Under the pieces are notes generated by a model. That model was not told where the DNA came from and searched no databases. It was given only the letters and a program-made list of their open reading frames with translations. Both the position numbers and the translations under genes were made by a program. This document shows, one piece after another, positions 1-11,800 of a stretch of DNA of 64,000 nt. This DNA is from Chondrosia reniformis (taxonomy: Eukaryota > Porifera > Demospongiae > Chondrillida > Chondrillidae): positions 5,397,901-5,461,900 of the forward strand of contig OX359196.1 in assembly GCA_947172415.1 (NCBI GenBank). Direction: 5' to 3'. The stretch's first letter is position 1. Each line of letters starts with the position of its first letter.

Positions 1-133
1 CATAATACCAGCTGCTACATGTTTAGTGTGAAATATTTTTACCCATTCTATCCAGATGCAACTATAGTAATTTGCATTTAAAAAGGTTGAAAATACATAG
101 TTTAAATGTTTAGTAATTTGTCTCTTATTCTAG
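1..133 (+). other. Intron sequence of the UNC79 gene at the window edge
   Basis: AT-rich sequence ending in a pyrimidine tract and TAG just before the first recognised UNC79 exon. No coding sequence is recognised. A second AG ten bases further on (142-143) would also keep the reading frame, so the exon start is ambiguous. Confidence 0.6.
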
Positions 134-3100
134 CACATTCTAGAGTGAGTGGCCGAAGTCCTCTTGACCTGCTCCCAATTCCAACTGTCATTTACACACT
201 GCTGGATACTTGTGAGAATGAGGCATATCAAGTACAGGTGAGGTGGAGGGGGTGGAATCCCTTCACTTGCTTAATAAACTTGTGGTTTCACTTATCACTT
301 TGTCATTTTCATGTTGTCAAAGGTACTGGATACTTTGATGTGGCTGAAAAGAGATATCTGCACTGATGTTCTAGCTGTGGTTGCCATGGGAACACCCACC
401 GTCAGACCAAGAGCTCTAAAATTGTTCAGTTATTACTGGTTGGATCCGCTTAGAGACTACAGTACTACAAGAAGGGGGAGGGCTGGTAGGAGCTTACTAT
501 CCATCCATCCACCTGTCCATCCACCCACTCATCCATCCATCCACCCACCCACTCATCCATCCATCCACCCACCCATTCATTCATCCATCCATCCACCCAC
601 TCATCCATCCATCCACCCACCCACTCATCCATCCATCCACCCACCCATTCATTCATCCATCCATCCACCCACTCATCCATCCATCCATCCAATAGAATGG
701 AGTCCTCCGATATGTGACAACTGCTCGGGTGATCTACAACATGGTGAAGCGCTTGCCACTGTGGTAAGACACAAATGTGATATTTCATTATTATTGTGAC
801 TTGTTTACTAGTTTGTTTACCTCTGTAGATTTGTTTGGATGCCAAATGTGCTGCAGCACACCAGCACTATCACAAGTCCAGCCTCCCGCTCTACATGTAC
901 CTCTGTCAGGCATGCGACAAACAGATACACACACAGCGAAACCAGCACCAAACTGTGTGTTATCCCACACCCTTAAGTAAGAAGCATTAGTCCATTTTGT
1001 AAACAGTTGTGGTTTGATTATCTCACAATTATTCCTACAATGGCTTAACAGATATAGTGAACAGTATTCACATATAATATACACGCTCAGTGTCACTTAA
1101 TGTTGTCCAATGTTAACTACATCCTCATTCCTCAAATACCTGTGTCTCCCCTCTTCACATTAGAAGCCATCAAAGAAAACTGTGAGCTCCAGCGAATGTG
1201 TGCCGGTCCAGGGGATGTGAATCAGGCGGTGGTCACATGCTTCCATGCAGACTGCACCGGGATACAGAGGGGGATTCCCCTGAGGATGTGCCAATCATGC
1301 CATGAGAGGAATCACAATGACCTCACAGACGACAGTCACATTTATCAAGGTACAGTCCTTTGCATCTGGTCCTAGAAGACTGACAACTTACTGACAGCAA
1401 TAAGTTGTTTCTTTCTCTCTCTCCATTCATTATCAGCCTGTATGCTTTAGTGGTAGAACTTGATTTGATAGAGTAACTATTTATGTATGTGTACTCTCTT
1501 TGCATTTCGCTCAGTTGGTCCCCCAAATCCTTGGGAGACAGGCATCAAAAGGACGGATCTCAACAAAGTCTTTGCCTCTAAAGCACTGCTGCAAGCCTTG
1601 TCACAGTATGTTACCAAAGATCTTCACACTATATACAAAGAAGTAATTTGTGGCCTTCTTGTTCATTTACCTTGGGTTTGTCCATCCTTTCCCAATCAGT
1701 TCAATGGAGCGATGGAAGGCTATAGAATATACTTGTCTTCAGTAAAGTGCTTTATCTAAGGCCTTAAAAATAATTTTATATATGTATGTCTTTCTAACTG
1801 GATTTCCTGCTGTAGAGTAGCTACCAGTACATGTACTAATGTATTATACTGACAGTATTCATTGTAGGCTTGTACATATATGGTGGTTAGTCTGAGTACG
1901 TACCTTTGTATAGGCTCTTATCAGACTATCCTCGGTTGGTGGTGGAACATCAACAGAGCAAAGCATCGCTGTCACACACCTCTGAGAAATCACGCAAGGC
2001 TTTCCATGTTACCTACTCCAGAGAGACATTATTTCTGTTGTGCCATTTCTGTCAAGTTGGGCAGATAGTGCCAGTCAGTGAACTTGCTTGGAGCTGCCAA
2101 AGAACTTCAGTTGGTGTTTTATATGTAATCATTCTTTGTCTTCTTTAGGAGAGTAGAACATTATGGTTGTCAAGGTTTGTATCATATATCCTGGAATGGT
2201 TGCTTCTTGTGTATGAGTTTGCCGCTCCACACTTTGAAGGTACGTATAGCCTGCACCAGTTGGGCAGCAGTAGTAGGTTATGTGTCTGCGTGTGTGTGCT
2301 ATATAATAATATCTTACATGCTGCAATAGATCACCTCTTTATGAAAGTACTGAGGGGCCATAGTTTCTGGTCTGATCTGAAGACTGTAAGTCATGTGACT
2401 AATTCACATGTCACATGACAATCACATGATTGCTTCCACACCCTGCAGCTTGTCCTGCCATGGTTGAATAGGGTATTGAAATACCATCCTCATATTTTAA
2501 AGGAGTGTCTTAAACCACACTGTCACTCCTCTATAAGAGTAAAGGATTTTAAAAATGATGCTGAAAGATTTCATTATGTCATTCGTATCCTTCAAACCCT
2601 TCACTGGAATGAGTGGGAGCTCTACAACAGCGAAGAGGAGAAGGAGAGGGGAGACTTTCAAAAGGTTGATCTACTATGTATGTAGCCACTGCAGAATGTT
2701 TATCTCACTCAGTTTATGTTGTTATAGCTGTTTACCACTCTGTTCTGTGGATGGATGACTGATACAAATGTCAGGGAAGGAGTTAACACTTTGAAGCCCG
2801 TCATGTTGGAAATTTTCAACATGCAGTCCAATTCTTTTGATGGTGTTGACATTTTTGAATTTATTAACGTGAAATTGGAAGAAAGGGAAAAGCTTTCTAA
2901 TTACACAGTTCTGCAATGGTTACAGGTCAGGTGATGATCACATTTATACAATACAAATGACATGGGTATTTCATAAATTTAATATTTAGATGCAGAAAGT
3001 GTATGTATACATCTACTGGTCCCCTAGCTAAGATTAGTAAAACCCTATAGGAATTAAACTTAGTGAGAGCTTTGACTAGGGATACAAGAGTTTTCTCCTT

Positions 3101-5831
3101 TTACTTTTCTTCTTCTCCAATGGATCAGACAGCTGTTTCTGGAAATTCCACCCTTCATCAGTGACCCTGGGAATCTTTGTCTTATTATAAACTGTAGTAT
3201 GACACACAGTTTTCTTCTAATTACAGGATTTGACTCTTATGGGCGTGTTTGTTCCTTGTTTATTTGAGATATACACAAAGATGTTGAAAATGTTTGATAA
3301 AGCTGAGCCAGTGAGTCAGGTGTACCTAACTCCAGCCTCCATAGAGAGGCAGGAAGATGCATCGAGCAGGCATTCCAGCGACCAAGAAGAAGTTCTCAAT
3401 CCAAAATCTCAGCTTGCTCTCTGTGTCCTAATGTTGGACGTTACTCTTGCCCAGCTACAGGTGAGGACTAGCTATAAAGTGGGTGTGGTCATCACTGCCT
3501 ATACTATAAAGTGGGTGTGGTCATCACTGCCTATACTATAAAGTGGGTGTGGTCATCACTGCCTATACTATAAAGTGGGTGTGGTCATCACTGCCTATAC
3601 TATAAAGTGGGTGTGGTCATCACTGCCTATACTATAAAGTGGGTGTGGTCATCACTGCCTATACTATAAAGTGGGTGTGGTCATCACTGCCTATACTATA
3701 AAGTGGGTGTGGTCATCACTGCCTATACTATAAAGTGGGTGTGGTCATCACTGCCTATACTATATAGTGGGTGTGGTCATCACTACCTATACTATATAGT
3801 GGGTGTGGTCATCACTGCCTATACTATAAAGTGGGTGTGGTCAGCACTACCTTACTCCATGACGTATATATGTACACACGTATAGCCTAAACTCATTGAA
3901 CTAGTGAAATTGTGAATAGTAAAAGTAGGAAACATGTAGTTCCCAGTAATTTAAAGATGTGTTTATTTGAAATTGAAAGTAATGTATGTAGCAGCATTAC
4001 AGTGTGTACAGAATATAAATATAATATCTCATAAATAGCTGGATATGTCTGTGTGTATTGTAGTGTTAGCTGATTTTGTAACACTCTCCTTGAGGTTTGT
4101 ATATATGATGTATGCCCAGGTACTGTACAGTGTCTTTGACTAAAACTGGTAGCATTTTTAATTCCATACATTAATGCCAATTTAATAATAATTACGTACA
4201 ATAGAATAATGTTCTATAATAAACATAATGATTATAATTATAAAAAATAATAATAATGATAATGTATGCTTACATTGTATAGCTACAGATACCCTCTGAA
4301 GCGGTGAAGCAATGTGTTGATATGTTTACATTTGATGATGTCATGTCATTACTGCTACAAATGCTCAACGTAAGGAGTGTGTGGAAGGGATATCACCAAG
4401 GGAATCACCATGACACTAGCAGCCCCTGCGTCCTCTGTCAGCAATATGACCTTTGGTTTCACCTTGCTTATGATGTGATAGACAAGTATCCCAGTCCACC
4501 CCACAGCCCAAATGGTGAGTCCATCAGTAACACAGCTAGTCCATCAGTAACACAGCTAGTCCATCAGTAACACAGCTAGTCCATCAGTAACACAGCTAGT
4601 CAATCAGTAACACAGCTAGTCCATCAGTAACACAGCTAGTCCATCAGTAACACAGCTAGTCCATCAGTAACACAGCTAGTCCATCAGTAACACAGCTAGT
4701 CCATCAGTAACACAGCTAGTCCATCAGTAACACAGCTAGTCCATCAGTAACACAGCTAGTCCTTGTCCTGATAAAGAAAATCACCAATTAGTGATTGCAC
4801 TTCTTTGTAGTTAATATAAGAGAGGAAACATGAAGGAAGCATTGCTGTGGCAATTGTAGCTCATTGGCAGAGCACTGGTGGTCATAACCAGCTGTCCTGG
4901 GTGTCAACTGCAATTGCCTCTTCTGTGTTTTCCCTCTGAACGAAAGTCAAATTTACAGAAAATTGTTTATAAGGACTGAAGGTCCCTTGAGAGAGTATAC
5001 TAATACCCTACGTACATCTTTCTTGTTAGAGCCATGTTTTTATGGTTTGTAAGATATGGCTTATGTTTGTGTAGAATCCAAGTCTGGTATGTCACCAACC
5101 TCAAGCAATGCTCCTGTGTCTATTTCAACTCTGGTACGGATCAAGCAAGTCTTCAGGACTGCAGTTAGGGACTCATCCAGAGATACCACTTCAGGATCTG
5201 TGAAGGATAGTGCACGTTCTGGTTCACCTGGCTCTGAATCAGGAGTGAGTCATGTGATAATCATGTGGTAATCATGTGATGTTCATACAGTAGTCATGTG
5301 ATGTTTATGTGATGATCATGTGGTGTTCATGCAGTAGTCATGTGATGTTCATGTGGTAATCATGTGATGTTCATATAGTAGTCATGTGATGTTCATGTGG
5401 TAGTCATGTGATGTTCATGTGGTAGTCATGTGACAATGAAATTTACCAATTGGCTCTACATTTATATTTTGTATGTATTACTGCTCTTATTGAATGTCCT
5501 ATACACACTTGCTGTAATATATAGTTAGTATTTATGTATACGCAAGCTATACATGTATGCAGCTGCATTCAAAGAGACCTGAATCAGCTTCAAGTTCACA
5601 AAAGGCAAAGTGGTCCAATAAAGTGCCGACTATATCAAAGACCACTGCAGTTGGAGTCCCAAGCACCACCCTGGACCCGCTTTTAGAGAGTGCTGTCATA
5701 GAACCAGCCCCCACCCCCAAGAACAAGCCCCACCCCTCTCCTGTTAAGAAGGCCTTGCAGAGACAGGTATCATTCGACTCTTCCTCCTCCTCCTCCAAGG
5801 TGTTTCAGAAGGTTGTCAAGGTAGTTCAATA

Positions 5832-5874
<43 letters not shown>

Positions 5875-8800
5875 TTCTGTCCTAGCTGCTAGACCCAAAG
5901 ACTCTTCACTCCAATGCAGTCTTCAAGATAATAGACTTTTTGGGTAACCTTGTACCATATTTGGACATTGCTAATTCTAAAGGACCTGGCGAGATATTTA
6001 AGCAGCTCTTCTTCAAGTTAGTATTTAATGGACGTGCACATCACACAAAGGGAGGAGGGTAAATACAAAACAAAGATGCCTAGTTCAATATATTTGGAAA
6101 GTACAATTACTATTTAATAGGACTTCAGTCCCCATCCTAGATATGACTTCGATCACTTGACTGGTCGGTATAACATTTTTCCAGTGATTATCTAATTCCC
6201 ATCATAGACTTTGCACTGGCCTAGTGCAATTAATTTCATTCAATCAATCAATCAATCAATCAATACATTTGATTTCTTTAAGGGGGGCTGTAATAAAATA
6301 TTTACTTTTCCTGGATAAGTATGTACGTACAATTTAATACATATGTATGAAATATGTGCATGACTATGCTGATGTACTGGATAAAATACGTATTATATTT
6401 CTTGTTTTGGATTTAATGATTGTGGTTAATGTGTAGCATTCTGTTATGCTATGGGATCTGGTAAGTGGTATGTCATCATAATTCTTGTTTAATTTAGATT
6501 GTGGGATTGTCTGCAGAACGAGACATCCGTTGTCTCTCAGAAAGCAGTTCCACTGTTTTACAAATGTGTGCAGCAAGTCTCGCCAACGCTAGCAGAGGAG
6601 ATTGACTTGAAAACAGAAAATGTATTGCAAATGTTTTGGTCAAGGCTGGATAAAGTCTCCTTTAGGAGTTCAAACTGGGAGGATAGATTTCATTCAGGTA
6701 ACTACAGTGCTGATGTTCTTTGGTGACCTTAAATCCATTATTATTAGTTTATGAATTGGGCTTTAAATATATGTTTAACATAAAGCTGTGTCACTATTTT
6801 GCAATAAAGTTTACTTTTTTATCAATCCTTGGAATTCTTTTGTAGTGGAAAAAATTCTTCTGTTGGCTGAGTTTACTGAAAATTTTGAAACTCTTCCCTC
6901 AAATGTTGCCCTATTTCTTGCTCATTGCTTCTGTGAAGTTGTTGCACTACTCCAAGATATGAAGTCTGAAGTCAGTATAAGGACCAGATACTGTATGCAG
7001 ACTGCAAAGCTGAAAGCTGTAAAGGTAGGAACAAGTTTGCAGTTAACTCCATTAGTTCACAGCCCTACACGGAAGCTTGGCAGCTATTCCCCTCTTCACC
7101 ACTATCCTGACACTGTATCGTGTGTAACTAATCACACCTATTTCTATAGAGCGCGTGTGGTAGTGTTTCACAGGACAAACATTTTGTGAATTACCGGCTG
7201 AACAAAGATTGTTTTATTTGTGTGTTATGTTTGTGAATGGGTGCTTAGTTACCAACACTATATATGTGTATAATATATGCAGAGATGGGGAATTAAATAA
7301 ATGTATTTACAGATGTGATGTCAGTCATTAAATTTTGAAGAATTCATCTCTCTAACATTACCATGTATATATTATGGTATTATAAGGGTCAGGGTTCAGG
7401 CTACCTCCTGAAGCCCCTGAGGCATTGGATTAATGTGTGTCTGTTGATATATTTCCATTTACTAGGGGTTAATCTACTGCTGTGTGGAGATGTTTAACAA
7501 ATCCGAAGGATCTCAGTCTCAAATTCTGAAGACCTTCTCCTCCCTTCTCTCTGCCTATCCAGACATGGGTGTCATCTCCTATAACTCTGTCATCAAGAAA
7601 CTTCACCTCTTTCAGAGATTGTGGGGAGGTATGGAGGCTTAACTGCATTTCAGACACTAAGTAACTGGTTTATTCAGCAAGGAATCACTTTTGTTTGTGA
7701 TTTTACCAGTGCTGAAAATTTATTTCCATAAACATTGTCCATTTTCATCATCATTGTCCATTTTCATCATCATTGCCCAATATGCCAAACTTTGTCTTAA
7801 ATATTTATTTTTTAGCAATGCTATATTTTTATTGCTCAATTTCCTGGTCATATGGTTTAGTAATATATGAATATAAGAATACTACTACTAAACCATATAT
7901 AATATATTTATGGATTTGTAGACTACCAGGAGCCGCATTCAGGTTGTGATTCAAATACTCTGAAGCGCAGACAAGCTAAATTTGGTTTCGATGATACAAT
8001 GGACCTCTCCGGAGGGAAGGAGGTCTTCAAACAAATCCAGGCAGATGTCAGAGTCATTCAGCAGAGATGTAACACTATCATTGAAATTATTATTCTCCTA
8101 ATGGAGGTATGTAGGTACCAAGAATGCTAGCCTATCTTCATAAATTTCTCCATATCTACCCATCCACCCATCCATCCATCCACCCATCCATCCATCCACC
8201 CATCCATCCACCCATCCATCCATCCATCCATCCATCCATCCATCCATCCATCCATCCATCCATCCATCCATCCATCCATCCATCCATCCATCCATCCATC
8301 CATCCATCCATCCATCCATCCATCCATCCACCCACCCACCCATTCCATCCATCCATCCATCCATCCATCCATCCATCCATCCATCCATCCATCCATCCAT
8401 CCATCCATCCATCCATCCATCCATCCATCCATCCATCCATCCATCCATCCATCCATCCATCCATTCCATCCATCCATCCATCCTTTTGCAAATCTCTTGC
8501 ATACAATAGATTTTAGCAAATCCTGGAAATAGTAAAAAAGACTCAGACATCAGACAGATAGCCATTTATGCTGAGATCATCAGGAAACTAGAAGTCATCA
8601 TTTGCAGGGGTCCACAGTTTGATATTAAAGTTCAGGAATTGCGGTAGGCTAGTCTGAAAATTATGTGAGTATAATGTAAAGTCTTTACCTTTTCTAGAGA
8701 GAGCCACCTTGCTGAAATATTCCTATTGAAAATGAGTCAGGTGGGCTTACCATAGTGGTCACCATAGTTACCATAGTAATTAACCTAAGGAACTGTGTAA

Positions 8801-11800
8801 CTACTGCTAATCTTGTCAGATTTAATTCTCCACTGATGTCGACTTTGGATTGTATTGAAATATCTATATTTTCATGTTTTAGTAAGTGTAGTTTTCCTAT
8901 TGTTAAAGAAAAAATGTTTTACATGTAGATTCTTGATTTCAATGTGGAGTTTTCAAAGCAGTTCTACCTACTCTCATTCCTATTGAGGCTTCTGTTGTTT
9001 TTGGCATTGCCTAGCAACAATGACTTTGAGTTGATAAAGAACCAGGAATATCAATCAATCACAAGTGGATTGGAACTCTTGGATGAGCGACTGTGTCACC
9101 TTTGGTTGAAGTTGTTCTTTGTAATCTGTTACAAGGTGAGTAGGTGTACATACAGTATGTTAGCATTTGATCTAATTAAAAATTTGGTAGCAAATTTAAG
9201 GGGCTGATCTATATTTTTAAGGAGGAATGATAAGTTATATAGGTGTGACAGAGAAGGGTATGATGAGGTTTGGCTCAATAAATGTTATCATTTTGAATGT
9301 TTTCTTGACTACAACAGTACGGTGGTGTAATTCAGAATGACAGTGAGTCAACGTCCCTCACGGCTCTTGTAGCCCTGCTCTTGGAGATACTGCTAAACAC
9401 ACTGAGTTGTAAAGTGCACAAGTGCACACAATCGGATGATCCCGAGAGGGTGGACACTCTAGTGCAACCTGGACCTTTCCCCACCCAGTCCAGTGTGGTG
9501 GGTTTGGAAGAGGGTGTGACCTTCAAGCCTTCCCGCCCTCCTCTTGTCTGGCAGTCAACCCTTGGAGGGTCGTCCGCTATTCATCACGATCCAAGTGAGG
9601 ACACAGTCACATAATCATGAATATTTATTACTTAAATGATATGGATTCTTTAACTGTGACAAACTTATCTTTGAAGTTGTCTTTTGAATGTCTAGAGACT
9701 AAAGATGAACCACATCTCAAAGTTATTTATTTGACATGTGTAATTCCTTATTTGTTACTGATTTTTAAAAGGAGTTTTACTTCAAAGACCCTCATTTGTA
9801 TGTCACACTGAACTATCCTGGAAATGAATAACAGTTGTTCTCAATCTAGACACTCTGTTTCATCTGTGCCTTTTTATAACTCACACTTTATTTTCTGTAG
9901 CTCGACTTTCAAGTAAAAAGCCAAAGTTGACTGTACAAAGAAGCTTTTCTGTCTCTCACAGTGTTGAGAAACCAGGAGAAAAGAACCGTGTTCAACCTCT
10001 CTCCCAGCAAAAGAGAGAAGTTCTGATACACAATATGTGTCCCTTATGTAAACAGCCAAAAGAGATCTTTTCAGAGGAGACCATAACTCTCTCGATAGTA
10101 GCCATGGGAACCTGTGTACATAGATTCCCTCATGTTGTAGCAGTACCATTCCTGAAGGATATTATTTTAGCACTGGTGAAAGTGATAACACCAGGGTTTT
10201 ACCCCTGGCAAAATACCGAAAGGGCAGAAACTGTACCAGGTACTGCAATGGCTGTTGCTAAGCAATTTTTGAACTGCATTTTGGCGCAATTTGGAGAACG
10301 AAACTTGTTTGTTCTTCTTTTTAGCTGGGGTGAGGGTAATCTTTATTAACTTAATGTTCAATTGAGAAAACTGATTTTGTAAATTATGTGTAGAGACCCC
10401 CTACCAAGAAGAGCTTTTAAAGGCCCTCCTGTCCTCATTGGTTGCTGGGAAGACAGAGGATTCTGGAAAGGGTGGTAACCAAATAGAACTGATGACACAG
10501 GCCACACCTGTTGAATACTTCCTTAAGGTATATGTTATTATCGCAAATCAGTCATGTAGGAGATGTCACTGTTTCTTTATGTTCTTGTCTAAGCAGGAGT
10601 GCCTATCCAGTGGAAATCTGCAGTTGATATTGAGAGAGGCTGGTTTAGTGAACTTTGCCAGGTACATCAGCTTAATAAGGGATATGGATGCCAAAAGAGA
10701 ACTGCTAAAGCTGATTCCCAAATTTGATCAGTTTTTCAGAAAACTCATGAAGCCAAACCTCAAGGTGAAGTATCCTTGAGTTGATCATCCATCAGATAAT
10801 AAATAAGAGTGTATGTACGTACGTAGCTACTACAGTTTCTCTTTGAACAAGGAAATTATTATAATGTGTTTCAGCCAATCCTTTGTCGAGAGATAAAGAA
10901 TTGGTAGCTTGGTTACTCTAAAGAATTGCTACCCAGTGCTACTGATGAGGAGTGGTATTCTCCGAAAAGGCCTTATAGCACAGTGGTAAACTTGAGTTTT
11001 ATGAAGATTTTTACTACAGTTTCTCTTTTTTAAATTTTAGAAATTTCTGGTTGGAGAAAATGTTTGGCATTCAGTGATAAGAATTATGACTCTCCTCGTA
11101 CTGGCTTTCAAGGAAACAAGAAACGAACAGGTTAAGATATGTCCTCATTTGGTGTACCTTAAATAGAGGCTTCATGGAAACTCAGTGGTATACTTATCAG
11201 TAACTCTTTTGTTCACCATTTCCACAGACCAAGTCTGGAGGGGACATCTCAGTAGAAGTACCCATTTTAGATTTGACACAGTGCATTAGGGAGCTGCTGG
11301 AGATGGGTCTTACATGCACAGAGTGTAAGAGGGTGTCCTTATATGCTCTCCTTAAGCTCTCTGCCAGCTGGTTTGAGGCTTTCATACGAGAGCCAAAGTT
11401 AAGAGTAAGTGTTTATATTCACAACATCAAGAAGGCAAGCAATTAATTTTATCCTTTAAAAATTTCTAGGAACATGATAGATTTCTTCGTCTGCTGATTG
11501 TGCACCATCTCCCCCTGGCTCTTCAGAAACCTCAGCGGTATAGTAAAGAAGGCAAAATGGCCCTAATAGAGGTAATCATTGTTTATTGTGTCTTTTAGTT
11601 CATATACAAATGTACATCTGTTAGTGAGTGAGATCCTCCTCAAGTAGTAGTCTCATACTCTCTTTCCTGTGTTCAGTGTCTTCCATAAACATAGCAAAAT
11701 GTGTGTTGGCCAGCACAATGATAATGCTGATATATACAATCAAGAATAAACCACCAGAATCCATGCATTAATTAAATTATGGGTTACCAGGACTTGTAGT

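Noticed and set aside
465..845. Minus-strand ORF with WMDEWVGG repeats
   Set aside because: Reverse translation of the CCATCCAC array and part of UNC79 exons; no independent gene signals.
4518..4763. Regular 20-bp repeats resembling a CRISPR array
   Set aside because: Units are directly head to tail with no spacers, inside an intron of an animal gene.
8517..8530. Alternative acceptor TTTTAG at 8515-8516 for the UNC79 exon after the CCAT array
   Set aside because: It gives an early in-frame TAG; the AG at 8508-8509 keeps a long open frame matching neighbours.
8098..8565. Long ORFs on both strands encoding His-Pro-Ser-Ile or Gly-Trp-Met-Asp repeats
   Set aside because: They are six-frame translations of the (CCAT)n array inside an UNC79 intron; flanking exons splice over it.
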